DNA of 64,000 bases from Methanomicrobium mobile BP (GCF_000711215.1 NZ_JOMF01000008.1:45314-109313); one strand, 5' to 3'; positions 27,277 through 36,479 are shown, counted from the stretch's first letter. Numbers and translations: made by a program. Notes: a model not told the origin generated them from the letters alone.

Positions 27277-28115
27277 CATTCTGCCCCGGACATATCTCCG
27301 GCTGGTTCAGACAGATGCCCGACAAAGAAGGAAATCCTTCGAGCGTCGGCGGCGGAATCGTCATCACCGAGGGTGTTTTTGCCGAAGCGAAGAAATCGGA
27401 TGAGTTATCCGTTAAGATCTGCTATGTCGACAGAAGCGGCAATGCCGTTGCCGAGATCTACGGCTCTAACGTGATTGAATACGCAATGCAGTCCCTCGGA
27501 ATTACCGCGGAGATAACCACGAGAAGCATTCTGCCGATGAGCTCGGGTTTCGGTCTGAGTGCGGCATCCCTCCTCGCGTCCTTAAAAGCCGTATCCGACA
27601 TCTTCGACCTGAAGATGAGCAACAAAGATATCGCAAAAATCGCAAACAGCACCGAGATTCATTTTAAGACGGGACTCGGGGACGTCGCCGCATGCATGAA
27701 CGGCGGCTATATCTGCCGCAAAACCCCTGGCATAGACGGAAAGATAATCCGCCGCTACGATATGGAAAAACCAATATCCACGGTCACGTTCGGACCGCTG
27801 AGAACGGACACCGTTCTGAAAGATCCGAAGGCGATGGAAAGGATAAAAGATGCCTTCCGCGACGAATGCCCGAAATCGCCGGAAGATTTCTTCAGAATAT
27901 CGCGTGAATTCGCTGAGAATTCGGGACTTATCTCGGATAAGGTAAGGGAAGTCCTTGACGAATGCGCCCTGAGGAACATACCCGCATCCATGACAATGCT
28001 CGGCAACGGCGTCTTCGCCTACGGCGAGAAAGCGCCGGGAATCCTCTCGAAGTTCGGCGATGTCTATATGATGAAGATGTCGCCCAACGGCTTTGTCTCT
28101 CAGAACAAGAACTGA
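27258..28115 (+). CDS. Archaeal pantoate kinase
   Basis: A GHMP-superfamily kinase that phosphorylates pantoate in the archaeal CoA pathway, replacing the bacterial order of steps. The ATP-binding motif is LPMSSGFGLSAAS; the late motif TGLGDVAACMNGG also fits. The start overlaps coaBC by 18 bases and has GGGGG upstream. The gene lies directly upstream of phosphopantothenate synthetase, the next enzyme. The tail is followed by a repeat of GAACTGACGGATAA-like units (28120-28190). Confidence 0.9.
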   Translation: MEKTALTFCPGHISGWFRQMPDKEGNPSSVGGGIVITEGVFAEAKKSDELSVKICYVDRSGNAVAEIYGSNVIEYAMQSLGITAEITTRSILPMSSGFGLSAASLLASLKAVSDIFDLKMSNKDIAKIANSTEIHFKTGLGDVAACMNGGYICRKTPGIDGKIIRRYDMEKPISTVTFGPLRTDTVLKDPKAMERIKDAFRDECPKSPEDFFRISREFAENSGLISDKVREVLDECALRNIPASMTMLGNGVFAYGEKAPGILSKFGDVYMMKMSPNGFVSQNKN

Positions 28116-28119
28116 CGAT

Positions 28120-28192
28120 AAGAGCTGACGGACCGGAACTGACGGATAAGAACAGACGATTAGAACAGACGGATGAGAACCGAGAACCGACC
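28120..28192. repeat. Degenerate 14-16-bp tandem repeat (GAACNGACGGAT type)
   Basis: Five drifting copies of GAACTGACGGATAAGA-like units lie between the pantoate kinase and phosphopantothenate synthetase genes. A TATA-like region further on (AAGTTACATATAAAAT near 28240-28255) may be a promoter for the latter. Confidence 0.65.
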
Positions 28193-28296
28193 TATGCGGG
28201 ACCCGTTTTTCGGGAATAAAATATCCTAATATCGTATAAGTTACATATAAAATAAGCAAATTAACGAATAAACAAGGAAATAATAAGGAATAAAAT

Positions 28297-29043
28297 ATGA
28301 TACCGAAAGATCACCCGAGATATGCGTCGCTGGTAAGACGCGAAAAGATAGCGAATGCGGCATGGGATAAAATCGTCGCAATGGAAGGCGTCGGATCGCA
28401 CGGACGCGGGGAAGCCTTTGATTATCTTATCGGTGAAAAGACGACCGATACCGCACTGCTTGCCGAGAGGACGGCGGCGGCGATGCTTTTAAACGCAAAG
28501 CAGGCGGTCATCTCGGTCAACGGCAACACGGCTGCGCTTGCCGCCGACCTTATCCGCGATCTTCAGAAGGAATCGGGTGCGATGGTCGAGATAAACCTCT
28601 TCCACCGAACCGAAGAGAGAATGCGGAAGATCGAAAAACTTCTGAGAGATAACGGCGTGGATGTCCATACGGGACCAGTGGAACGCCTTGTTCCGCTCTC
28701 TCACGACCGCGGTCTCTGCACCCGTGACGGCATCTACTCCGCGGATGTGGTGCTCGTTCCCCTCGAGGACGGCGACAGATGCGAGGCGCTCATCGGCATG
28801 GGCAAGAAAGTCATCACAATCGACTTAAATCCCCTGTCAAGGACGGCAAAGACCGCAACCCTAACAATCTGCGACGAACTCACGAGGGCGCTTCCGAACA
28901 TTACCGCCGCCGTAAAAGAGCTTAAGGGCAACGGTGCGGCTGCTGACGAACTCATCAAAAACCACGATAACGGGAAACTGCTGGATTCGGCAGTGACCTC
29001 AATCATGGAGAATCTTTCCAATGCTCTGGGTAGAAAAGTATAG
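28297..29043 (+). CDS. 4-phosphopantoate--beta-alanine ligase
   Basis: The archaeal phosphopantothenate synthetase (COG1701) that joins phosphopantoate and beta-alanine. The family signatures PKDHPRYASL, EAFDYLIGEKT, SVNGNTAAL, INLFHRTEER and TIDLNPLSRTA are all present, at the normal length of about 250 residues. With pantoate kinase and coaBC it covers three successive CoA steps. It overlaps the next gene by 23 bases. Confidence 0.92.
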   Translation: MIPKDHPRYASLVRREKIANAAWDKIVAMEGVGSHGRGEAFDYLIGEKTTDTALLAERTAAAMLLNAKQAVISVNGNTAALAADLIRDLQKESGAMVEINLFHRTEERMRKIEKLLRDNGVDVHTGPVERLVPLSHDRGLCTRDGIYSADVVLVPLEDGDRCEALIGMGKKVITIDLNPLSRTAKTATLTICDELTRALPNITAAVKELKGNGAAADELIKNHDNGKLLDSAVTSIMENLSNALGRKV

Positions 29044-30025
29044 ACCCGATTCTTTCGACAAAATACGCGGACAGACCGAGGTAATCGGGCATATCAGAAA
29101 TTTCGCCGACGGGAAGAACATCCCGCATATGATATTCTTCGGACCGCACGGTAACGGAAAGAGCTGTGCGATGGAATGCCTTGCCAAGGCGGTTTACGGC
29201 GACGACGCCTTCATAACGAACGTCACCGTGATTCCCGCGGGCACGCTCTTTCGTCAGGGAAAGACATGGCTCGAGAAAGAAGGCGGATTCAAGCATCTCT
29301 ATAAGCCCGACGAGAGCCTGATTGCGAACTTCAAGCATATCGTCAAGTGGTATGCCTCGATGAAGCCTTTCAACGCGGAGTTCAAGATAATCGTATTCGA
29401 GGATGCGGGTGAACTTACCTTCGACGCACAGGCGGCATTGAGGCGGACGATGGAGAAATACAGCAAGACATGCCGCTTTATCCTCATAGCAAGACAGCAG
29501 ACGGCAATAATTCCGCCGATTGCGTCAAGGTGTCTGCCGCTCTTCTTCGCGCCGCTGAGCTCTTCTGAGATTGTCGCACAGCTTACCGAAATTCTCGAAA
29601 AAGAAGGAATCACGGAAGATAAAGTCGACAGCGGAACCGTGGAACTGATTGCAAAGGTCTCGAAAGGCGATCTGAGAAAGGCGATAATGTTCCTCGAGGC
29701 ATTTGTAGCAAACGGCGATACGGACATCATCGATCTCACGAACTCGGAGGTATCGGCCATTGCCTATGCCCTCTTTGCAACCATGCGCAAGAAGGATCTG
29801 AAGAAATCATGCGAGATTGCCGAGATGATAATGCTCGAATACGGTCTTTCCGGACGCGAACTTATCGCGGAACTGAAAAATACCGCAAAACGCGAGTATA
29901 ACGACGAAACTCTCACGATTATCCTTTCGGACACGGATTTTTCCCTCTGCACCGCACAGAATGAATACTTACAGATAAATGCTATGATTGCAAGAATTAT
30001 AACGGAAGTTTTCGATAGAGAATGA
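29021..30025 (+). CDS. Second RFC small-subunit paralogue with altered Walker B
   Basis: A 334-residue AAA+ protein of the clamp-loader family. It begins LWVEKYRP, has Walker A GPHGNGKS, and the sensor/arginine-finger region ASRCLPL. Where rfcS has DEAD this protein reads FEDAGE, so the catalytic Asp-Glu order is reversed. Other euryarchaea have a second small subunit in a three-subunit RFC, so this is probably a structural or partly active subunit of the same loader. It overlaps the CoA gene upstream and the methyltransferase downstream (ATGA). Confidence 0.85.
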   Translation: MLWVEKYRPDSFDKIRGQTEVIGHIRNFADGKNIPHMIFFGPHGNGKSCAMECLAKAVYGDDAFITNVTVIPAGTLFRQGKTWLEKEGGFKHLYKPDESLIANFKHIVKWYASMKPFNAEFKIIVFEDAGELTFDAQAALRRTMEKYSKTCRFILIARQQTAIIPPIASRCLPLFFAPLSSSEIVAQLTEILEKEGITEDKVDSGTVELIAKVSKGDLRKAIMFLEAFVANGDTDIIDLTNSEVSAIAYALFATMRKKDLKKSCEIAEMIMLEYGLSGRELIAELKNTAKREYNDETLTIILSDTDFSLCTAQNEYLQINAMIARIITEVFDRE

Positions 30026-30735
30026 CGAAGGTTGCATCTCATTACGATCAGGTAGCGGATATCTACGACAGCAGATATGACGAAAGCGGGGGCAATACCT
30101 ATTACAGCCATATCTGTTCGGGGGTAATGCGCAACCTTCCCAAAGATGCAAAACTTCTTGATCTGGGCTGCGGAACCGGTCTTTTCATGGAGAGGTATCT
30201 CAGGTTCGGCGGCGAGGTCATAGGTCTGGACATCAGCCGCAATATGATTGTAAGAGCCAAAGAACGGACAAACTCCGACGTGACTTTAGGCACCGCGGAG
30301 CAGCTGCCCTTCAAGGACGATACCTTCGACTGTGTCTCCAGTGTGCTTGCCTTCTCCTATCTTCAGAATCCGCAGGGGACAGTCGAGGACATTTACAGGG
30401 TCTTAAAGCCCGGCGGTTCGGTCTCGATATGCACCCTGGGCAAGAATGTCTTTACCTCGGCGGTTCCGACCGCACATAAAATCGGCGAGAAACTGCACGT
30501 GAAATCGGTCGGCATGGTCAATATCACCGAGCGCTACTATAAACAGGACGAACTCTCGGATCTCCTTATATCCGCGGGTTTCACGGATGTTTCGGTAAAA
30601 CGCCGTTCGTTTGCACATGTAAGTCTTTCCCCGTCGCTCTACTCAATCGCAAAGAAGTTCGAGCCGATTATTGAGTCTAAGATTCCCTATCTTGCCTTCA
30701 ACATGTGCGCTTCGGGAATAAAACCTAAGAATTAA
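30022..30735 (+). CDS. Class I SAM-dependent methyltransferase
   Basis: A 237-residue methyltransferase of the UbiE/COQ5-like type. Motif I is LLDLGCGTGLF, followed by VIGLDISRNMI and GTAEQLPFKDDTFD, then VLKPGGSVSICT. The substrate cannot be told. It overlaps the RFC paralogue by four bases, so it belongs to the same transcript. The 3' gap is a 17-bp tandem repeat. Confidence 0.85.
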   Translation: MTKVASHYDQVADIYDSRYDESGGNTYYSHICSGVMRNLPKDAKLLDLGCGTGLFMERYLRFGGEVIGLDISRNMIVRAKERTNSDVTLGTAEQLPFKDDTFDCVSSVLAFSYLQNPQGTVEDIYRVLKPGGSVSICTLGKNVFTSAVPTAHKIGEKLHVKSVGMVNITERYYKQDELSDLLISAGFTDVSVKRRSFAHVSLSPSLYSIAKKFEPIIESKIPYLAFNMCASGIKPKN

Positions 30736-30814
30736 TTATTTTTTAAGGTAATCCGACGGCAATCGGTTAACCTGTGAAAAAAGTAATTTTTGGATTTTGG
30801 TTATTTTCAAATTT

Positions 30815-30872
30815 CGATAACTATCGGATTTCGGTAATTTTCGGATTTCGGTAATTTTCGGATTTCGGTATC
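30815..30872. repeat. 17-bp tandem repeat (GGATTTCGGTAATTTTC)
   Basis: About three copies lie between the convergent methyltransferase and COG1973 genes. Earlier bases (30780-30815) look like more degenerate copies. The T-rich strand may also end both transcripts. Confidence 0.75.
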
Positions 30873-30878
30873 TCTTCT

Positions 30879-32222
30879 TCAGTATCTCTTCTTTAATTTC
30901 TCAATTACTCTGAGTTTCTTCCCTATTGCGGCATCGGCAGAGGCTTTTACCTTTGCCTTCATCTCGTCAAAGTCATATGCGGGCTTATCCGCGACCTTCT
31001 TGACGGGAGTATACGCGGATTCGCGGAATGCCGGAACGAAGTCGCAGAGTTCTCCGCTGCGCAGAATCTTTGAGTCCGAGGGTCCATCAACCACATAACC
31101 CATCTTCTTCATGACGACGCCGGCGGACTTCACGACCGCGATTATCTCATCGGCAACCTCGGGAGGTGCGGTGACGAGAAGAGCGTCGAGGGAGACACCG
31201 AGATAGTCTATCTTAAGTGCATCGAGCATCTTCAGAACTTCGGGCTCGACAAGACTCCTTAAGTTCTCTTCCTCGACGACGATTCTGCACTTTGCCGTCT
31301 CCGCCATCTCATAGACGTCGCCTCTGAGACCGCCGTTCGTGACATCCGTCATCGAATGAATCTTATTCAGGACGGGGCTGTTCAGCAGCGCCTCGCATGC
31401 CTTAAGGAAAGAGAGATTTATCGTCTTCTCGACGACCTGCGGGTAGCCGGAGTATATCGCCGCGGTTGCAATCGTTCCGCCGCCGGCACCCTCGGTCATA
31501 AGGAGAATATCGCCGGGCTTCGTTGCCGAACGCTTCGTGACGTGGTTTGCGACACCGACACAGCCCACACAGCCGGTCATACGCTCGCCTATGACCATGT
31601 CCCCGCCTATGCGGAGCGTCGAGCCCGAGACCAGCGGCACATTCATCATATCGCTTACGACCGCGATTCCCGCCGTGTAATCGAAGAGCTTTGCGACATC
31701 GCCGTCATCGGCAACATGGATATCGGATAAAAGTGCCACGGGTTTTGCGCCCATCACATAGGCATCGCGGAGTGTGGCGCGGGTCACGTGGAATCCGGCA
31801 AGAAACGGGAAATCCGAGAGACGCGAGTGCATTCCGTCAACCGTCGTGATGATATATTGACCGCCGGCTTTGACAACACCCGCATCGTCCATCTCGTCGA
31901 CGCCGACTGCCGTGTTGCTCTCTTTGCCCTCGGCACCTGCGCCGATTATCCTCGGAAACTGCCTGTGCACAAAAAAGTCGCCCGTGCCGCGTGAGCCGAC
32001 TCCGAACTCCCCCATCCTGATGCCGGACTTCTCATAATCGAAGAAATCGCCGTTCAGTCCCGAGGAGTTGTCAACCTCGGTGACTACCGCCTTTGAAAAC
32101 TCAAGAGCATATTTCCTGTCGCAGTTCTTTATCTCAAGTATTCTGTCCGCAAGTTTTGCGGCAATATCATCGCCATTCGCACCGATTTTTCGTTCCCTTC
32201 GTGCGAACTCTTCAACATCCAT
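30879..32222 (-). CDS. AIR synthase-related PurM/HypE-like protein (COG1973 type)
   Basis: A 447-residue ATP-binding protein of the PurM/HypE/SelD fold. The glycine-rich ATP segment and VDEMDDAGVV, TTVDGMHS, LRDAYVMGAKP and SMTDVTNGGL show the two-domain layout. Archaeal members are uncharacterised; family members activate carboxylates, thiocarbamoyl groups or formylglycinamidine. I start at ATG 32222, where the conserved sequence begins (MDVEEFARR); 28 residues further upstream in frame do not look conserved. The inverted repeat at 32227-32283 lies immediately upstream. The C-terminus adds a Lys-rich helix. Confidence 0.75.
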   Translation of the reverse strand: MDVEEFARRERKIGANGDDIAAKLADRILEIKNCDRKYALEFSKAVVTEVDNSSGLNGDFFDYEKSGIRMGEFGVGSRGTGDFFVHRQFPRIIGAGAEGKESNTAVGVDEMDDAGVVKAGGQYIITTVDGMHSRLSDFPFLAGFHVTRATLRDAYVMGAKPVALLSDIHVADDGDVAKLFDYTAGIAVVSDMMNVPLVSGSTLRIGGDMVIGERMTGCVGCVGVANHVTKRSATKPGDILLMTEGAGGGTIATAAIYSGYPQVVEKTINLSFLKACEALLNSPVLNKIHSMTDVTNGGLRGDVYEMAETAKCRIVVEEENLRSLVEPEVLKMLDALKIDYLGVSLDALLVTAPPEVADEIIAVVKSAGVVMKKMGYVVDGPSDSKILRSGELCDFVPAFRESAYTPVKKVADKPAYDFDEMKAKVKASADAAIGKKLRVIEKLKKRY

Positions 32223-32226
32223 GTAT

Positions 32227-32283
32227 ATTGTTTCTGTGTGATTGTTCAAAAAGGATGCACATATGAAACAATAATGAAACAAT
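32227..32283 (-). promoter_or_regulatory. ATTGTTTC/GAAACAAT inverted repeats before the COG1973 gene
   Basis: ATTGTTTC at 32227-32234 is an exact inverted copy of GAAACAAT at 32265-32272, and GAAACAAT recurs at 32276-32283 as an 11-bp tandem step. These lie just upstream of the ATG at 32222 and may form an operator, or may reflect slippage. Confidence 0.45.
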
Positions 32284-32469
32284 ACGCCCGCAGGCATATG
32301 CCTCAAAGCCTTTCTGCCTCAGCCTTCCCGATTCACTCTATTCCCGACTCCCCCTCTCTTCCCGACTCCATCTCGTCCGGATTCCTTCTCTTCCCGACTC
32401 TCTCTTCCCATATTCCATTCTTTCCGATACCGACAAGCATTAGAAAGAATGAACGGCTAATACTATTAC

Positions 32470-33447
32470 ATGGATTCGGATACACCTTCGGAGAGACAAA
32501 ATTCGCGGATTACCGGGAGCGCCATGCCCTGCGCATGCACGATTGCCGGCTCGGACAGCGGCGGCGGTGCAGGCATACAGGCGGACTTAAAGACATTCGC
32601 GGCATTCGATGTCTGGGGGTGCAGCGTAATCACCTCGCTTACGGCGCAAAATCCCTGCACCGTGCTCGGCATAGAGAACGCATCCGCGGACTTTGTCGGA
32701 CTTCAGATGCGGGCGGTCGCCGGGGATTTCAGAATCGCGGCTTACAAGACGGGGATGCTGCCGACCGAAGATATAATCCGAACGGTTGCCGCGAATATTC
32801 CAAAGAGTGTGCCGACGGTCATCGATCCCGTCATGATCTCAACAAGCGGCAGCAGGCTCATAGACGAAGACGCGGCGGAGGCATTGAGATCGAAACTGCT
32901 GCCGCTTGCAAAGGTGGTAACCCCGAACATTCCCGAGACCTGCGAACTGTCGGGGATTGATCTGAGCCGCAATCCCCCGGAGACGGCGATTGCGAATGCC
33001 GCGGAGGCAATTCTCGACGGCGGCACCGAATACGTCCTAATCAAAGGCGGTCACCTCAACGGCGACTACTCCTCGGATTACCTCATCTCGAAAGACCGCG
33101 AAGACCGCGTGGAGGGGATTGCGGCGGGAGACGCGGTGAGAGACGGATGGGGAGATGGGGGAGTCTCCGCCGGCATCCGTGACGACAGCCGATGCCGTAC
33201 GGAGATTAAAACCGGCATAAACGGGCTTAATATCGTCAAATATACGGGACCGCGATTCAGCGGCGAGATACACGGCTCGGGATGCTGTCTTTCCTCGGCT
33301 ATCGCGGCATGTCTGGCAAAAGAATATTGTGTCGAAAGAGCCTGCGCTTGTGCGAAGGTTTTCATCGGCGATGCCATCGCGGGCGCATACATCTCCGAAT
33401 CAAAAAGATACAGCATAAATCCGGGACATCCAAAGAAATCCCTCTAA
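32470..33447 (+). CDS. thiD: Hydroxymethylpyrimidine/phosphomethylpyrimidine kinase
   Basis: Kinase for the thiamine pyrimidine precursor. The core reads [49 protein letters not shown] and IKGGHLNGD, with the late [11 protein letters not shown]. It is longer than the usual 265 residues because of a Gly/Asp-rich insertion at about residues 215-255. ATG 32524, 18 codons downstream, has GGGAG at a better distance and starts right at the conserved core, so that start is also possible. The pyrimidine-rich stretch 32330-32410 upstream repeats TTCCCGACTC units. Confidence 0.88.
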   Translation: MDSDTPSERQNSRITGSAMPCACTIAGSDSGGGAGIQADLKTFAAFDVWGCSVITSLTAQNPCTVLGIENASADFVGLQMRAVAGDFRIAAYKTGMLPTEDIIRTVAANIPKSVPTVIDPVMISTSGSRLIDEDAAEALRSKLLPLAKVVTPNIPETCELSGIDLSRNPPETAIANAAEAILDGGTEYVLIKGGHLNGDYSSDYLISKDREDRVEGIAAGDAVRDGWGDGGVSAGIRDDSRCRTEIKTGINGLNIVKYTGPRFSGEIHGSGCCLSSAIAACLAKEYCVERACACAKVFIGDAIAGAYISESKRYSINPGHPKKSL

Positions 33448-33499
33448 TTCCCTACAAATTCCGACAAATAAGATTTACGTGACTTTTTTGAAAGAATTC

Positions 33500-33520
33500 C
33501 AACAATATGAAATAATGTTG
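33500..33520 (+). promoter_or_regulatory. Lrp-type operator candidate
   Basis: CAACAATAT, GAA, ATAATGTTG form a 21-base inverted repeat with one mismatch per arm. It is flanked on both sides by TGACTTTTTT (33480-33489 and 33519-33528). A TATA box TTATATTT lies at 33565-33572, before the Lrp start at 33604. Autoregulation is inferred from the position. Confidence 0.5.
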
Positions 33521-33603
33521 ACTTTTTTACCCGATATTTTTTAAAAATTTTTCAAATGATAACTATTATATTTCCATAAATCAGAGTCTTACAAAAGGGT
33601 ATA

Positions 33604-34071
33604 ATGTTGGATAAGGTAGATAATGCAATCCTGAACGAGCTTGCAAAGGACGGAAGAACGTCGATGGCGGATTTAGGGAAAAAATTGGACATTGCGCCGT
33701 CGACTGTCTTCAAGCGCATCGAAAAGCTCAGGTCAACAGGAATAATTCAGAGATTCACCATAGTGGTCAATCCCGAATTCTTCAAGAATTCCATCATAGT
33801 TTTTCTATCAATATCGGTAGATCCGCTTCAGAAACCCGAGATAGAGAAATTCCTGCTAAAGATGGATCATATACTCGAAGTGTATGAGACGCTTGAGCCC
33901 GATGATTTCCTTGCAAAAGCACGCGTTCACGAGATTGCACAGCTTAAAACCGGCATTTTGATACCACTCAGCGAGCTCAGCGGCGTTCGCGACATTAAAC
34001 CCATTCTTACTGTCAAGAAGGTTAAAGAGCAGTTCTGGAATACGGAGGAGTATGATTTAAATGGAAATTGA
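33604..34071 (+). CDS. Lrp/AsnC family transcriptional regulator
   Basis: A 155-residue regulator with an N-terminal winged HTH (DNAILNELAKDGRTSMADLG and APSTVFKRIEKLRSTGIIQR) and a C-terminal RAM-type ligand-binding part. The effector, usually an amino acid, cannot be told. It overlaps the next small membrane gene by 11 bases, so it leads a three-gene operon. An operator candidate and a TATA box lie upstream. Confidence 0.9.
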   Translation: MLDKVDNAILNELAKDGRTSMADLGKKLDIAPSTVFKRIEKLRSTGIIQRFTIVVNPEFFKNSIIVFLSISVDPLQKPEIEKFLLKMDHILEVYETLEPDDFLAKARVHEIAQLKTGILIPLSELSGVRDIKPILTVKKVKEQFWNTEEYDLNGN

Positions 34072-34339
34072 AGTCTTGCAAATTGCCTTAGCGACGATAA
34101 CACTTATTCTCGGTGTTGCACTCATTGTCTACCTGTATCAGGGATACAGGGTAGTAAAAAACAGGAGTTTCCTTCTGCTGATATACGGTCTTTTCGTACT
34201 TACCATCGGCATTGTGCTCCCCGATATCTCGTCAATCCTTGATCCGGAGATGTTCTGGTACTTCTGGTCGTCCATCTTCTCAAGGTTGCTCGTGATTATC
34301 GGTATGTGCACCATGATATTCTCGATAATGAGAGGGTGA
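34061..34339 (+). CDS. Small three-helix membrane protein in Lrp operon
   Basis: I do not recognise the family. The 92-residue product has three hydrophobic segments (about 5-28, 38-55 and 68-88) with a short basic loop after the first. It starts inside the end of the Lrp gene and is followed four bases later by the next gene. The tight packing implies joint regulation and perhaps joint function. Confidence 0.7.
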   Translation: MEIEVLQIALATITLILGVALIVYLYQGYRVVKNRSFLLLIYGLFVLTIGIVLPDISSILDPEMFWYFWSSIFSRLLVIIGMCTMIFSIMRG

Positions 34340-34343
34340 TCTT

Positions 34344-34784
34344 ATGGGTGAAAACCGGTCTTTTGCAAGAGACTGGCAGCTTTTGAAGCTGACTCGCGAT
34401 TGGAAACCTAAAGACAGATCCAACGAGATTGTTCAGAGGCTGCTGGCCGAGAATGATACGACGGTGAACGTCCATATCGATGCAATACTCAACGATATGG
34501 CGAAAAAAGATGCGGCAGAGATACTTCAGCGCATGCATTCGCAGATGGATAAGACTACCCTGATTGAGGGTATCCTGCTTATATCCGGCATTGCATACGA
34601 TACCGCGAATGACGGTCAGGAGAAGCGTTACATGATAAGAAAGGCTGTGAAATCTTCGGAGACAAACAGCGTTTTCGACGTCAACATGAACCCCGTGTAT
34701 CTGAGATCGTTTATCGAGACAATAGCTCCCGAGTCCGAGATCCTCGACAGGGGCGATCACTTTACTCTCGTGATGCAGGAATAA
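34344..34784 (+). CDS. Hypothetical soluble protein in Lrp operon
   Basis: A 146-residue soluble protein without a motif I recognise. The N-terminal half is helical and charged (RDWKPKDRSNEIVQRLLAEN, KKDAAEILQRMHSQMDK); no membrane segment is seen. GGGTGATC before the ATG is a good ribosome site. It closes the Lrp operon, so its role may be read from the regulator or membrane protein; no function is proposed. Confidence 0.65.
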   Translation: MGENRSFARDWQLLKLTRDWKPKDRSNEIVQRLLAENDTTVNVHIDAILNDMAKKDAAEILQRMHSQMDKTTLIEGILLISGIAYDTANDGQEKRYMIRKAVKSSETNSVFDVNMNPVYLRSFIETIAPESEILDRGDHFTLVMQE

Positions 34785-35127
34785 TTCCGCAATCACTTCT
34801 TTTTACTGTCCTGTTTCCGCTTCATACTCATTTACGAATCATACATTTTTCAGCATCATACTTTTTTCAGCATCATACTCTTTCACACCATACCATTACA
34901 CATCATACCCTTACACACCATACTTTTTCCGCAGCATTTTTGCATGCGGATGTTCGGATGTTCTTTGATGTCTTTTAGGTGTTTAATTGCTCCGATTTTG
35001 AATCGGAATACGGAATCGACTCAAAACACTAATATGCAATTAGAAAATATGGATATGTGTTAAGTAAATAGATGCGTTAAGTAAATTAAAGTCGCCGGTA
35101 ACCGCGGCTATATGTTTGGGTGATTAA
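34785..35127. other. Intergenic region with CATCATAC/CACCATAC repeats
   Basis: Positions 34845-34926 hold five drifting 15-17-base units ending in CATCATAC or CACCATAC. Further on, GTTAAGTAAAT occurs twice (near 35058 and 35074) before the pilin gene, and GGGTGATT at 35116-35124 is its ribosome site. No gene is seen. Confidence 0.6.
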
Positions 35128-35538
35128 ATGAGAGAATTTACAGAAAAGACCGAGGCTGTATCGCCCGTTATCGGCGTCATCCTCATGGTGGCAATAACGG
35201 TTATCCTTGCATCCGTAATTGCCGTTTTTGTCTTCGGACTTGCCGGAAATCTGGAAGCGAGCATGCATAAGGACGTCATCTTCAAGACCGGCGTTGACAA
35301 TACAGGCAAACTGATCACGATTCAGGCATTCGCCGGCAAAGATCTCGGCAAAATTTCCTATATCACTGCCACGAACGGAAGTTCCTACTGGCTCCCAAAG
35401 GGCATAACCAAGAACACCGATGCCGGATGGCTCCATGTCGGCTGGATAAACACAACAACCATACCGCGTAACGACAAGACCGTGGTCTTTACCGCAACGT
35501 TCTCGGACGGCACCGAGCAGGTCGTTGCTCAGACGTAA
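35128..35538 (+). CDS. Archaeal type IV pilin-like protein
   Basis: A 136-residue secreted protein with the archaeal pilin N-terminal domain. The class III signal pattern EAVSPVIGVILMVAITVILA is at residues 9-28 and the remaining hydrophobic stretch runs to about residue 38. The rest is a beta-rich domain with N-glycosylation sequons (NGS, NTT). Prepilin peptidase would cut before the hydrophobic segment, and the product would enter a pilus or pilus-like structure. No assembly genes lie nearby, so this is a solitary pilin gene. Confidence 0.85.
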   Translation: MREFTEKTEAVSPVIGVILMVAITVILASVIAVFVFGLAGNLEASMHKDVIFKTGVDNTGKLITIQAFAGKDLGKISYITATNGSSYWLPKGITKNTDAGWLHVGWINTTTIPRNDKTVVFTATFSDGTEQVVAQT

Positions 35539-35570
35539 AATTAATAAAAGATCAATCTGCAGTAACTTAC

Positions 35571-36398
35571 ATGGCATTAAAAGACGTGATTGCAGAATGT
35601 GAAGAGTTAAAAAGGATACTTAAACCCATTGAGACAAAGCCATATGGATTTAACTCAATAAATATAAAAAAACAATCTGATTTTTTAATGCTAAGTACGG
35701 ATAAAAGAACGTTCTATTGGGAAGATGGGAGTGAAACATGCTTTTTCTTTGCAGATGGGGGCATCATCTACACATATATAATTACAGATGATGGTAATGC
35801 AGAATTACTGGAATATGTACAAAAAAACATGGAAATAACAAAAGAACATGACTTTTCATCGTGCACAGAGGATGAATTTTTGAACAATTGGCAAAATACA
35901 GATACTCAAAAAAGTTTATCTGAAATAATTGATGAAAGAGTAAAATGCCTTATACAAAAATATGACTGGCTTCCCGATGATTTCTTCGACAATAGTGTAT
36001 ATGATAAAGTTGATAGTGAATTATTAAAGATAAATAATCGTCTGGAAGAAGCTGAAAAAGAGTACTTAGATAAACACGATGACTCGGTTCCTAAAATCTA
36101 CAGAAGAGCTAATCTAATCAATGAAGGAATAGACAATGTTGAGAGGTTTCTTATTTTTTTAGACTCTAATTTTTCTAATGAAATCTATGAAAAAGGTCAA
36201 AAATACAAAAAAGATACTGAAAACAGCATAAAAAAAGAAGCTAAGAAATTAAACTTAAGTAAATTAAACAGACGCAAACAAAACTTGGAGATTGACAGAC
36301 TCTATAAAACCTATAATCCTAATAGTAAAAGAGATATGCATCACATCACTAAAAAAGAAATAGGATACATATTCAATGAATTAATTCAAAATCAATAA
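35571..36398 (+). CDS. AT-rich orphan protein
   Basis: I do not recognise the family. The 275-residue product is hydrophilic, rich in Lys, Asp, Glu, Asn and Ile, without membrane segments or a signal peptide. The middle contains a predicted coiled-coil-like region (LLKINNRLEEAEKEYLDKHD and surroundings) and the C-terminus is basic (KKEAKKLNLSKLNRRKQ). Base composition and codon use (A/T-ending codons) differ strongly from every neighbour, a sign of recent transfer. No clear ribosome site precedes the ATG. It sits between the pilin and the convergent DUF447 operon. Confidence 0.7.
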   Translation: MALKDVIAECEELKRILKPIETKPYGFNSINIKKQSDFLMLSTDKRTFYWEDGSETCFFFADGGIIYTYIITDDGNAELLEYVQKNMEITKEHDFSSCTEDEFLNNWQNTDTQKSLSEIIDERVKCLIQKYDWLPDDFFDNSVYDKVDSELLKINNRLEEAEKEYLDKHDDSVPKIYRRANLINEGIDNVERFLIFLDSNFSNEIYEKGQKYKKDTENSIKKEAKKLNLSKLNRRKQNLEIDRLYKTYNPNSKRDMHHITKKEIGYIFNELIQNQ

Positions 36399-36479
36399 TA
36401 TTCGTGAAATAGAAAATGAATCATAAGACAATAAGATTCTAACAAAGCAAATATAATTCATAGACTCTAATCCAGTCAC

